Assembly: GCA_002412555.1 (NCBI GenBank)
Contig: DHVH01000344.1
Location: 1-9,460 of the forward strand
Direction: 5' to 3'
Length of the DNA: 9,460 nt
Origin: Marinilabiliaceae bacterium UBA5213
GTDB lineage: Bacteria > Bacteroidota > Bacteroidia > Bacteroidales > Marinilabiliaceae
Shown one piece after another: positions 1 to 8,000 of the stretch (its first letter is position 1; each line of letters starts with the position of its first letter). A program made the position numbers and the translations under genes. Under the pieces are notes generated by a model, which made no database searches, was not told the origin of the DNA, and worked only from the letters and a program-made list of their open reading frames with translations.

Positions 1-310
1 AAATAGTATCGAGCGAAAAGCGACCCATTAAATTATAGCGGCTTCCCAACAATAACAGAAATCTTCTAATTTCTTGCTGAAAAACAATGATGATGGCGAT
101 TACCCCAACATTCACGAAGTTGTCAAGAATGGTTGATGAAAGCTGCATATTGAGCGACTTAATCATTAACCAAAATATAATGAAAGCAAAAATGCCAATG
201 AATATATTGAGGGCAACAGTTCCTTTAATCAGTTTGTAAAGGCGGTACATTAAGTAAGCCACCAATACAATATCAATAACATCAATCAGTCTAATATCAA
301 GAAAGGTCAT
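1..310 (-). CDS. cdaA: Diadenylate cyclase CdaA (DacA type), N-terminal part, cut by window edge
   Basis: Only the first 103 codons are inside the window; the start is the ATG at 310..308 and the frame is open to base 1. The product would make the second messenger c-di-AMP from two ATP at the cytoplasmic face of the inner membrane. The visible part is the membrane region: hydrophobic segments at about residues 9-21, 36-50 and 66-78, the YRLYKLIKGT stretch at 22-31, and VFQQEIRRFLLLLG at 76-89, which matches the conserved join between the third helix and the DAC (DisA_N) domain in this family. The catalytic DGA and RHR motifs would lie beyond the left edge, so activity cannot be judged. It lies 19 bases downstream of folP on the same strand, with no terminator between them, so co-transcription with folP is likely. 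This folP-cdaA order is common in Bacteroidota. Family assignment is strong; completeness is unknown. Confidence 0.9.
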   Translation of the reverse strand, partial: MTFLDIRLIDVIDIVLVAYLMYRLYKLIKGTVALNIFIGIFAFIIFWLMIKSLNMQLSSTILDNFVNVGVIAIIIVFQQEIRRFLLLLGSRYNLMGRFSLDTI

Positions 311-329
311 GCCAAATACTTAATAGGGT

Positions 330-1205
330 TTAAACTATATCAACTTCTTTTAATTTTTCCACTAATTTAACACATTCTGCAGCTTCTTTTACATCGTGCA
401 CCCTTAAAATATTTGCTCCTTTGTTCAAGGCAAGGGTATTTAGGACGGTTGTTCCATTTAGAGCCTGATCAGCATCTGATTCCAAAACCTTATAAATCAT
501 TGACTTCCGTGAGATGCCAACCAGTATTGGCAATTGAAAAAGAGCCAACTCTTCCAGGTGGTTAAACAATTTGAAATTATGCTCAAGTGTTTTGCCAAAT
601 CCGAACCCAGGGTCAATGATGATATCATTAACCCCCTTATCTCTGAGACGATCCACTCTTTGTGCCAACCATTTAGACACCTCTGCCACCACATCCTTGT
701 ATTGAGGGGCCTCCTGCATGGTTTGCGGGGTACCCTGCATGTGCGTTAGAATATAAGGAACATTTAGCGTTGCTACCGTATCATACATCGCCTCATCCAT
801 TTCACCGCCTGATATATCATTAATCATATCCGCTTCGCCTTCGAGAACAGCTTTGCGGGCAATTTCGGATCGGAAAGTATCGACAGAAACTAGCACATCA
901 GGAAAAGCCTTCCGAATGACAGCCAAGGCTGGCATCAGCCTTCCAAGTTCTTCCTCAACAGTGACAAGCGCCGCACCGGGGCGCGTCGAATAGGCTCCAA
1001 CATCCACCATATCTCCACCTTCGCATAATATAGATTCTACTCTGGATAATATAGCAGCCTCTCCATTGTAGCGGCTTTCCGAAAAAAAAGAATCGGGCGT
1101 TAGGTTAATTATACCCATTACTTTTGGAATGGATAAATCAACTAGCCTGCCTCTGCAATTAATGGTTAGTCTGCTATTCAGAAAATTGTTCAACTTTGAA
1201 TGCAT
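330..1205 (-). CDS. folP: Dihydropteroate synthase
   Basis: Condenses p-aminobenzoate with 6-hydroxymethyl-dihydropterin diphosphate to give dihydropteroate in folate synthesis; it is a cytoplasmic TIM barrel and the target of sulfonamides. Counting from the ATG at 1205 the protein has 291 residues, a normal length. Visible motifs: GIINLTPDSFF at 31-41, STRPGA at 73-78 (diphosphate-binding loop), DTFRS at 109-113, NDISGG at 129-134, THMQGTPQTMQ at 154-164, DPGFGFGKT at 198-206, GISRK at 230-234 and RVHDV at 268-272. All the family's hallmark loops are present, so it should be active. The frame extends six codons upstream to a TTG at 1223. I prefer the ATG because TTG starts are rare in this phylum and neither start has a Shine-Dalgarno sequence. 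cdaA follows after 19 bases. The gene diverges from the DUF1599 gene at 1392. Confidence 0.96.
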   Translation of the reverse strand: MHSKLNNFLNSRLTINCRGRLVDLSIPKVMGIINLTPDSFFSESRYNGEAAILSRVESILCEGGDMVDVGAYSTRPGAALVTVEEELGRLMPALAVIRKAFPDVLVSVDTFRSEIARKAVLEGEADMINDISGGEMDEAMYDTVATLNVPYILTHMQGTPQTMQEAPQYKDVVAEVSKWLAQRVDRLRDKGVNDIIIDPGFGFGKTLEHNFKLFNHLEELALFQLPILVGISRKSMIYKVLESDADQALNGTTVLNTLALNKGANILRVHDVKEAAECVKLVEKLKEVDIV

Positions 1206-1241
1206 TTTGAAAAATTTGATCAAACAGGTTCAAATGAGCAA

Positions 1242-1249
1242 CAAATATA
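1242..1249 (-). promoter_or_regulatory. Candidate Bacteroidota -7 promoter element for folP
   Basis: Read on the minus strand, bases 1249 to 1242 are TATATTTG, an exact match to the TAnnTTTG -7 element of Bacteroidota housekeeping sigma factors. It would start transcription roughly 30 bases before the preferred folP ATG, leaving a short leader. A -33 TTTG-like element at the usual spacing is not obvious; the nearest is TTGG at 1277..1274, 24 bases upstream, which is too far. The position favours the ATG at 1205 but does not exclude the TTG at 1223. Confidence 0.45.
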
Positions 1250-1334
1250 ACTTAAAATAGAGATTTTTGGCGACCAATGGAGCCCGGGACATCTTTAATA
1301 CCATTAATTGCTTCAAACTTCACCATTTTTTTGA

Positions 1335-1342
1335 TACTTTTA
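1335..1342 (+). promoter_or_regulatory. Weak candidate -7 element for the DUF1599-tpiA cluster
   Basis: TACTTTTA at this position matches seven of the eight positions of TAnnTTTG and lies about 50 bases before the ATG at 1392, a sensible distance for the first gene of the rightward cluster. No well-spaced -33 element is visible, since the nearest TTG (1308-1310) is 24 bases away. The surrounding sequence is AT-rich, so a chance match is quite possible. Confidence 0.3.
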
Positions 1343-1391
1343 CGGCTCCATCATAAATAATTGCATTAATCCATTTTAGATCCACCAAAAT

Positions 1392-1958
1392 ATGGCTCAG
1401 ACCACCAATCAGCAGTTTGAACATGTTATCCAAATGTGTCGTGATATTTTTGAAAAAAAAATGAACGATTACGGCACGGCATGGCGTATTTTGCGACCGG
1501 AATCTGTTACTGACCAGATATTTATTAAGGCGCAACGCATTCGGAGTCTCCAAACCAAAGGCATCTCGAAGGTCGACGAGGGTGTTCTGCCTGAATTTAT
1601 TGGCATTGTCAACTATGCTGCCATGGCCTTGGTACAACTAGAGCTGGGCGTTTCTGACAGCCCTGAAATGCCTCCCCAGCAAGCATTAGCGCAATACACC
1701 AAACAGCTCAACACTTCCAAAAGCCTCATGGAAAATAAGAACCATGATTACGATGAAGCCTGGCGGAGCATGCGCATCAGTTCGCTGACCGATTTAATTC
1801 TGATGAAGCTTTATCGAATTAAGCAAATAGAGGACAACAAAGGCCAAACAATCATCTCAGAAGGAATTGATGCCAATTACATGGACATCATCAACTATGC
1901 CATATTTGCCCTCATAAAAATAGAGTTTCCTGAAGCTGAGGCAGCCGTTTCTCAATAA
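1392..1958 (+). CDS. DUF1599 protein with two tandem copies of the domain
   Basis: A 188-residue soluble, mostly helical protein of the DUF1599 family, seen widely in Bacteroidota; as far as I recall Pfam links this domain to nucleotide modification, but no reaction is established. The sequence is an internal duplication: copy one spans about residues 9-85, copy two about 102-179, joined by a proline-rich linker near 87-97. Matching landmarks are NDYGTAWR (25-32) with HDYDEAWR (118-125), VTDQIFIKAQRI (39-50) with LTDLILMKLYRI (132-143), and EG followed by IVNYA (64-76) with EG followed by IINYA (157-170). The repeated acidic, arginine and Asn-Tyr positions suggest a ligand site formed in each half or between them. 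There is no signal peptide or membrane segment. The ATG at 1392 is the natural start and nothing longer fits. It heads a rightward cluster, with the next gene 22 bases on. The function is unknown; family assignment is confident. Confidence 0.9.
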   Translation: MAQTTNQQFEHVIQMCRDIFEKKMNDYGTAWRILRPESVTDQIFIKAQRIRSLQTKGISKVDEGVLPEFIGIVNYAAMALVQLELGVSDSPEMPPQQALAQYTKQLNTSKSLMENKNHDYDEAWRSMRISSLTDLILMKLYRIKQIEDNKGQTIISEGIDANYMDIINYAIFALIKIEFPEAEAAVSQ

Positions 1959-1980
1959 GCAAGAACCTAAACATTTACAG

Positions 1981-3210
1981 ATGAAGTCATTGTTTTTATT
2001 TATTTGCAGATTGGTTCCCGCCATCGTATTTATATTCTCAGGTTTTGTAAAAGCCATTGATCCTGTTGGAGGAGCCGTTAAATTTGAGGATTATTTTACA
2101 GCCTTTCACATGGCATGGCTATCTCCGATTGCCTTGCCTTTATCCATTGCACTGGCAGCCCTTGAGTTTGTTATTGGTTTCTACCTGTTATTTAATTTAT
2201 ACATGCGCAGGGTGGCTGCTATTGCCCTGATTATGATGGGGGTATTTACCTTGCTGACCTTTTATATTTCCATTTTCAATCCTGTAACCGACTGCGGATG
2301 TTTTGGTGATGCCATAACATTGACCAACTGGCAGACCTTTGGGAAAAATGTAGTGATTATTGTCTTCACTTACATTGTTTTCCATTATAGGGCAGATTAT
2401 AAAAACCCTCACCCGGCCAATCGACAATTAACCGTTGCATTGCTGGCCATTATTTACATCCTGAGTTTTGGCATACACAATTACAACAACCTGCCCATGA
2501 TGGATTTCCGCCCCTATAAAACCGGTACCAATATACCCGACCAGATGAGCGTCCCCGAGGGAGCCGAGATGCCAGAATATGAAACACTATTCATTTTGGA
2601 AAAAGATGGGCAGCGGGAAACCTTCTCAGTAAACAGCTACCCTTATGATGATACCACATGGGTGTTTATTGACAGTGAAACCCGTGTGCTTAAAGAAGGA
2701 TATGTACCACCCTTGCAAACATTTGCTTTAATGCTACCGGAATCAGGCGATAATGTGGCAGGAGAAATCGTTGGACAAGCAGGCGCTGTCTTTTTTATGA
2801 TCAGCCCTGAGCTTAGCGAAATACCGAAATCAACCATTCTGCCTTTGGCAGAATTGGCAGAAATCGCTCGTCAGAAAAACATTCCCTTTTATTGCATCAC
2901 ATCATCAGGCTCTGCTGAAATGAAAGCCTTTGATGAAGCTCATAAAACCATGTTTTCTTATCTTCAATCGGACGAGACCACCCTCAAGACGATTATTCGG
3001 TCAAACCCCGGACTAATGATGCTGTATGATGGAACAATTACTGCCAAATGGCACTTCAACAACCTCCCATCGCCTGGAATTATGAATAAGCCCTTGGCTT
3101 ATTCAATTGAACAGCAAAGAAATAGGCAGTCAAATCACTTGGTTTGGTTAAATATATTTGGATTAATCCTCATTCCCATCGTAATTTTCAATAGTAGAAC
3201 CAATAAATAA
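1981..3210 (+). CDS. DoxX/MauE-type inner-membrane protein (BT_3928 type) with degenerate thioredoxin-like domain
   Basis: A 409-residue integral membrane protein. The N-terminal DoxX/MauE-like domain has hydrophobic segments at about residues 3-22, 48-70, 76-98, 122-135 and 148-164, with the characteristic CGCFGDAITLTNWQTF at 105-120; C105 and C107 form a CxC pair next to the third segment. The long soluble part (about 170-385) looks like a thioredoxin fold: FFMISPELSE at 271-280 sits where a strand and the CxxC motif would normally be, followed by IPFYCITSS at 301-309 and a late LMMLYDGTITAKW strand at 345-357. The CxxC active site is absent. A last hydrophobic helix (about 388-404) anchors the C-terminus. 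The family is conserved in Bacteroidota between a DUF1599 gene and tpiA, as here; its role is not established, and a part in envelope redox or electron transfer is inference from MauE and DoxX relatives. The start lacks a Shine-Dalgarno sequence, as usual in this phylum. Confidence 0.88.
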   Translation: MKSLFLFICRLVPAIVFIFSGFVKAIDPVGGAVKFEDYFTAFHMAWLSPIALPLSIALAALEFVIGFYLLFNLYMRRVAAIALIMMGVFTLLTFYISIFNPVTDCGCFGDAITLTNWQTFGKNVVIIVFTYIVFHYRADYKNPHPANRQLTVALLAIIYILSFGIHNYNNLPMMDFRPYKTGTNIPDQMSVPEGAEMPEYETLFILEKDGQRETFSVNSYPYDDTTWVFIDSETRVLKEGYVPPLQTFALMLPESGDNVAGEIVGQAGAVFFMISPELSEIPKSTILPLAELAEIARQKNIPFYCITSSGSAEMKAFDEAHKTMFSYLQSDETTLKTIIRSNPGLMMLYDGTITAKWHFNNLPSPGIMNKPLAYSIEQQRNRQSNHLVWLNIFGLILIPIVIFNSRTNK

Positions 3211-3216
3211 TAAAAA

Positions 3217-3972
3217 ATGAGAAAGAACATTGTTGCAGGAAACTGGAAAATGAATAAGACCCTTTCTGAAGGGTTGGAATTGGCCAAAGATGTCAATAGC
3301 CGCGTCAGCGGTATTAACCCTAATTGTGAAATCGTATTGGGTACGCCCTTTATCCATATTACGGAGGTTGTAAAAACAGTTGACAGTAAAAAAATCTCTG
3401 TGGCCGCCCAAAACTGTGCCGACAAAGTATCAGGTGCCTATACCGGAGAAGTTTCAGCGTCTATGATTCAATCCACAGGAGCAAAATATGTCATTTTAGG
3501 TCACTCAGAGCGTCGCGCCTACTACGGAGAAACTGCGACTACGCTTAAGGACAAGACTGATTTAGCTTTAGAAAATGGCTTACTCCCCATCTTTTGCATT
3601 GGAGAAGTACTTTCTGAGCGCGAAGCTAACAGCCATTTCGATGTGGTAAAAGAGCAAATTTCGGAGTCCTTGTTCCACCTTTCTGCGGATGCATTTGGAA
3701 AAATAGTATTGGCCTATGAGCCGGTATGGGCTATAGGTACAGGCAAAACAGCTTCTTCAGATCAGGCGCAGGAAATGCATGCTTTCATCCGCAGTTTGGT
3801 GGTTGAGAAATATGGTAAAGAAGTGGCTGACAACACCTCAATTCTCTACGGAGGCAGTTGTAACGCTGGTAATGCCAAAGAACTTTTTGCCAATGCGGAT
3901 GTTGATGGAGGTCTGATTGGAGGCGCTTCTCTTAAAGCCGAAGACTTTTTAGCGATCATAACCGCCTTTTAA
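3217..3972 (+). CDS. tpiA: Triosephosphate isomerase
   Basis: Interconverts dihydroxyacetone phosphate and glyceraldehyde 3-phosphate in glycolysis and gluconeogenesis; a cytoplasmic dimeric TIM barrel. The 251-residue length is normal. Catalytic residues are all visible: N9 and K11 in GNWKMNK (8-14), the histidine of HSERR (96-100) and the glutamate of [10 protein letters not shown] (167-176), whose WAIGTG part is the flexible loop 6. Phosphate-binding segments YGGSCNAGN (211-219) and GGLIGGASL (231-239) are present; cysteine replaces the valine common at the YGGSV position elsewhere, which I believe is usual in Bacteroidota. The ATG at 3217 lies 6 bases after the stop of the preceding membrane-protein gene, in an A-rich stretch with no Shine-Dalgarno motif, so tpiA is probably translated from the same message. 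An inverted repeat 67 bases after the stop may end that transcript. Confidence 0.98.
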   Translation: MRKNIVAGNWKMNKTLSEGLELAKDVNSRVSGINPNCEIVLGTPFIHITEVVKTVDSKKISVAAQNCADKVSGAYTGEVSASMIQSTGAKYVILGHSERRAYYGETATTLKDKTDLALENGLLPIFCIGEVLSEREANSHFDVVKEQISESLFHLSADAFGKIVLAYEPVWAIGTGKTASSDQAQEMHAFIRSLVVEKYGKEVADNTSILYGGSCNAGNAKELFANADVDGGLIGGASLKAEDFLAIITAF

Positions 3973-4039
3973 GCATAAAGAAACTGTTTAAGAATGATCA
4001 TCCATGCGATGACTTCAAACATGCAGGTTCTAAAATACT

Positions 4040-4126
4040 AAAAGAGGTTGTTCAAAAGAAAAAGCATGTGTTTCTCTGATAAGCAAATTATGGGGGCATC
4101 GCAAATTATTTTGAACAACCTCTTTT
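4040..4126. repeat. Perfect 18-bp inverted repeat around a 51-base spacer (terminator or MITE-like remnant)
   Basis: The left arm at 4040-4057, AAAAGAGGTTGTTCAAAA, is the exact reverse complement of 4109-4126. The spacer (4058-4108) contains a 9-base direct repeat, GCAAATTAT, at 4083-4091 and 4101-4109. It occupies the middle of the 186-base gap between tpiA and prmA; the remaining flanks hold no gene I can support. The right arm ends in a T run (five Ts, 4123-4127) and the left arm begins with an A run, so the RNA could form a rho-independent, possibly bidirectional, terminator for the tpiA cluster, although the loop is long. Alternatively the arms resemble terminal inverted repeats of insertion sequences, making this an 87-base non-autonomous element or remnant. 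I see no clear target-site duplication (left flank TACT, right flank TATA). The repeat itself is certain; its role is not. Confidence 0.7.
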
Positions 4127-4158
4127 TATACCAGAAAAAAATCACCAATTAAAGACGA

Positions 4159-4998
4159 ATGAAGTACATCAAAGTGTCTGCCGAAATAGATCCATTCTCA
4201 GCAGAGAAAGCAGAAATTGTCATGGCTTTTTTGGCAGAAATCGGCTACGAGAGCTTTTTGGAATTAGATAACGGGATAGAGGCTTATATACCGGCCAAAG
4301 ACTTTGACGCAAAAATACTCAGCAGCGTTTCCATTCCCTTTGAAGCTACCCGCTTGCTATTCCACCATGAAGCGGTGGAAGATAAAAACTGGAATGAGGA
4401 GTGGGAAAAAAACTACTTTCAACCCATAGTGGTAAAAAACCAATGCGTAGTGCGAAGCCCTTTTCATGCGCCCATGCCGGAAATTCCTTTAGAAATAGTT
4501 ATTGAACCCAAAATGTCGTTTGGCACAGGTCACCACGCCACCACCTCCATGATGATGGAAACCATTCTGGAATTACCCATTAAGCATTTGAAAGTCCTGG
4601 ATATGGGCTGTGGCACCGGAATACTTGGAATCTTGGCTTCCATGCGGGGTGCCAGTGAAGTTACCGGCATTGACATTGATGAATGGTGCACCACAAACAG
4701 CCAAGAAAACTGTCAGTTGAATGGCATTCCCAATATGAACATCAAATTAGGTGACGCTTCTGCACTAAAGGCAGAAGGTCAGTTCGACATTATTTTAGCC
4801 AATATCAATAAAAATATTTTATTGAATGATATTCAGCACTATATTCAGCATTTAAAAAATAAGGGTTTGTTAATTATGAGTGGCTTTTACGCCAGTGATT
4901 TACCTGATATTGAAGCTGAGGCAACTAAACATCATTTAACTTTAAAATCCTCAAAAGAAAACAACCATTGGGTGGCTGTTGCGTATGAATTGATTTAG
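4159..4998 (+). CDS. prmA: Ribosomal protein L11 methyltransferase
   Basis: S-adenosylmethionine-dependent enzyme that methylates amino groups of ribosomal protein L11 in the cytoplasm; generally dispensable where tested. The 279-residue protein has the PrmA layout: a small N-terminal substrate-recognition domain (about 1-70), a linker with the WNEEWEKNYFQP signature (78-89), and a Rossmann methyltransferase domain. In the latter, PKMSFGTGHHATT (117-129) is the family-specific loop before motif I, LDMGCGTGILGI (147-158) is the glycine-rich cofactor loop, GIDIDEW (170-176) carries the acidic residue expected to hold the cofactor ribose, and IILANINKNILL (211-222) is motif IV. All key motifs are intact. 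The ATG at 4159 follows the inverted repeat by 32 bases, so prmA probably has its own promoter, though I could not recognise one. The next gene starts 20 bases after the stop on the same strand and may be co-transcribed. Confidence 0.96.
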   Translation: MKYIKVSAEIDPFSAEKAEIVMAFLAEIGYESFLELDNGIEAYIPAKDFDAKILSSVSIPFEATRLLFHHEAVEDKNWNEEWEKNYFQPIVVKNQCVVRSPFHAPMPEIPLEIVIEPKMSFGTGHHATTSMMMETILELPIKHLKVLDMGCGTGILGILASMRGASEVTGIDIDEWCTTNSQENCQLNGIPNMNIKLGDASALKAEGQFDIILANINKNILLNDIQHYIQHLKNKGLLIMSGFYASDLPDIEAEATKHHLTLKSSKENNHWVAVAYELI

Positions 4999-5018
4999 GA
5001 ATAAGTGGGGCATAGAAT

Positions 5019-8000
5019 ATGAGAATAACCATACAACAATTATTTACCATTATTATTCTTTTTACAGGCCTTCAACTGTCATCTGCCCAAACCGGTCATT
5101 TCAGTCAGGATGGCCCCAGTGGTTATATCTCTAAATTGGATGCCATTTTCAGCATTTCTGCAGATAAGCGAACTGCTCGCGATTTTATTAATGTGGTAGC
5201 GGAGTTTTGGAACTCTCCCGATACATCTGAGGAGCTAAAGCAACAGATCATGCGTGTTTCGGACATGTTGCATGACAAGAAAGCACGTCCCTACCCTGAC
5301 TATCATCTGTATCTTACAACAGTTATCAGTTTTGTCAAAACCCAACATCCACAACACAATTTTAACACTTGGCACAATGCCATATTCAGTTTATTATCCA
5401 ATCCACGATACCCCATCAGGCATGCCAACCGTCTGTTTGAACTTAGTCAGGGATTGCTGAAGAACAATGTATTATACGCCACCGCTGCCTTAGAATGGGT
5501 TACTTCATCACCGCAATATCAATATACCTTTACCGACTCCCTATATTTAACTGTTGAAAATGCGACCATCACTTGTCGTTCACGCACCGATAGCATCTCG
5601 GTTTTTAACACCAGTGGTACCGTCAATGTAATGAGCGGCCAGTGGCAGGGAACAAAAGGAAAGATCACCTGGGAGCAAAGCGGACTCAATCCACAAAAAG
5701 TATATGCCACCTTCGGATCCTTCAACATTGACATGTCCAGAAACCAATTCTTTGTTGACAGCGCAGAATTTCATAACCGCGACTATTTTGACTATCCGCT
5801 GCAAGGTAGTATTCACCAGCGCTTAATGAATATTCGCACCCCTGAAAACACCACCTATCCAAAATTTGATTCATACGAACAGCGCTACCGAATAGACAAT
5901 ATTCACCAAAATTTCAATTATGAAGGCGGGTTTAGTCAACATGGCGCCAAGTTTTTGGGTTCAGGAACCAATCAAAATCCGGCGGTCATCCACATTTTTA
6001 GAAATGACACCCTATTCATAACCGCCAAATCGCTCTATTTTGCCCTCCGACAAGATCAGATTGTCAGCAATAATACCGAGATTACGATGCATATCGATTC
6101 GGGCTATATTTATCATCCGGGTTTATTGTTTAAATACATGGCCGAAGCCAAAGAAGTGCATCTAATAAGAGATGGAGAAGGACTCTCACGCAGTCCCTTC
6201 TTCAACACCTATCACAATATCAGCATGGACACGGAGCTCATAAAATGGGTAATTGGCCAGCCCACCATTGAACTGCGCATGATAACAGGTGCAGCAGAGA
6301 ATCATGCCTTTTTTGAATCAATCAGTTATTTCAGGGAGGAGTTTTTTAACTTTTTACATGGGATGGATGCCATCCATCCCTTGCAAGGATTGGCCAACTG
6401 CTCAAGAGCCTATAAAAGCAATACCTTTACGGCGAAAGACTATGCCAATTTTCTCAAAATGCCTGAGAACCAGATTCGGCAGCAAGTTATCGGCCTCTCC
6501 TTTCATGGTTTTGTTGGTTTTAACGTCAACACAGACACCATCGAAATCAGGGACCGGCTGCGCGATTTTTTGTTGTTCAGAGCTGGAAGTAAGGACTATG
6601 ATGTCATCCGCTTTAAATCAGAAACACCCGGATCGATTCCCAATGCCATTTTTGATTTAAAAAACTATGACATGGAATTGAATGGTGTTTCGGCCATTTC
6701 GATCAGTGACCGGCAAAATGTAGTGTTCTTTCCGCGTGATGAGCGTCTGACCTTGAAAAAGGACAGGAATTTCAGTTTTGATGGCTCCATTGCCTCAGGT
6801 ATGATCAACCTGTTTGGAAACGGGTTTTTATTTAATTACCAAGACTTTAGAATTGATTTGAATGTGATTGATTCCATGGCTATGCGCATCCAAACGGAAG
6901 GTTTCGATTATTATGGCCGACCAGCTCAGAGCAAAATCAGAAGCACTGTATCTCAATTGTCAGGCTTCCTTGAAATTGATGCTCCTGATAATAAATCAGG
7001 TAAAGAGACTTTAACTGAGTTTCCCAGACTGACCAGCAACACGAACTCTTACGTGTATTACGACCATCCATTTACGCAGGATGGAGCCTATGAACGAGAA
7101 TTATTCTATTTCTTACTTGACCCTTTTGAAATCGATAGTGTTAATCAATTAACGCGCGACAACATTACTTTTAGCCGAATCTTCCATTCCGGAATATTCC
7201 CTGATATTGAGGAGCAACTGGTGGTGAGACCCGATTTTTCATTGGGCTTTGTCAGAAATAGTCCCGATACCGGTTACCCAATTTACGACAATCACGGCAC
7301 CTTTACTAACGCGATCGACTTAAGCAATGAGGGACTCAAAGGCAATGGTACTTTGGCGTGGTTGTCCACCACTGCCCTTTCGGAGGATTTCACCTTCCTT
7401 CCACAAAAAACGACCGGATTGGCCCATCGCTTTAACATAGAGCCGGTTGAAGCCGGCATTCAGTATCCGGATGTACAGGGACGCTACGCCAGTATCGATT
7501 ATCGGCCCTATGAGGATCAATTAATTGCAAAAATGCAGGAAGAGCCTTTCACCATGTACCAGAAAGAAACCAACCTGGAAGGCACGCTTACTGTTACCCC
7601 CAACGGATTAGAGGGGAGTGGGCGCTTAAACATGCCCAAGGCCAATCTTTCGGCTCGTCATTTTAATCTCGGACACCACACCGTCATGGCCGACTCATCC
7701 GATTTTAACTTGGTAGAGGACCCTTCATCCAACAACGTCAACTTTCGCACCCAAAACCTTTTGTCCACCATTGATTTTAAAGAGAGAAAAGGGACCTTCT
7801 CGGCGCGTGATGCAGGTAGTAAGGTGGAATTTACCGACAATCTCTATGCAGCCTTCATCAGTGAGTTTTCATGGGATATGGATAACAACGACATTTATCT
7901 GGGTGCCAGTGGTTCTCCAGGAAACCGTTTTGTATCGACACACAGGCGACAGGAATCACTGGACTTTATAGTGCCTTTAGCGCTCTATGATGTGGAAGCG

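Noticed and set aside
1206..1223. Six-codon upstream extension of folP to a TTG start
   Set aside because: TTG starts are uncommon in this phylum and the ATG at 1205 gives a normal-length protein; it is kept only as an alternative.
1215..1224. Palindrome TTTGATCAAA at the start region of folP
   Set aside because: Ten bases, with no extension of symmetry, in AT-rich sequence; it could be an operator but is easily expected by chance.
3135..3425. Minus-strand 96-codon open frame across the membrane-protein/tpiA junction
   Set aside because: It overlaps two well-supported genes on the other strand; its hydrophobic look is a by-product of antisense reading.
3974..4081. Short open stretch after tpiA that reads through the left arm of the inverted repeat
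   Set aside because: About 30 codons with no in-frame ATG near its beginning and no recognisable similarity; it could be a decayed gene end but nothing supports that.
4107..4113. TATTTTG inside the right arm of the inverted repeat as a promoter for prmA
   Set aside because: It lacks one T of the TAnnTTTG pattern, has no clear -33 partner, and coincides with the repeat arm, which explains the sequence.
6289..6660. Plus-strand 123-codon open frame inside the giant gene
   Set aside because: It is in a different frame from the 1480-codon gene, whose own frame has a signal peptide and continuous protein-like composition; the shorter frame is a shadow with no recognisable motifs.
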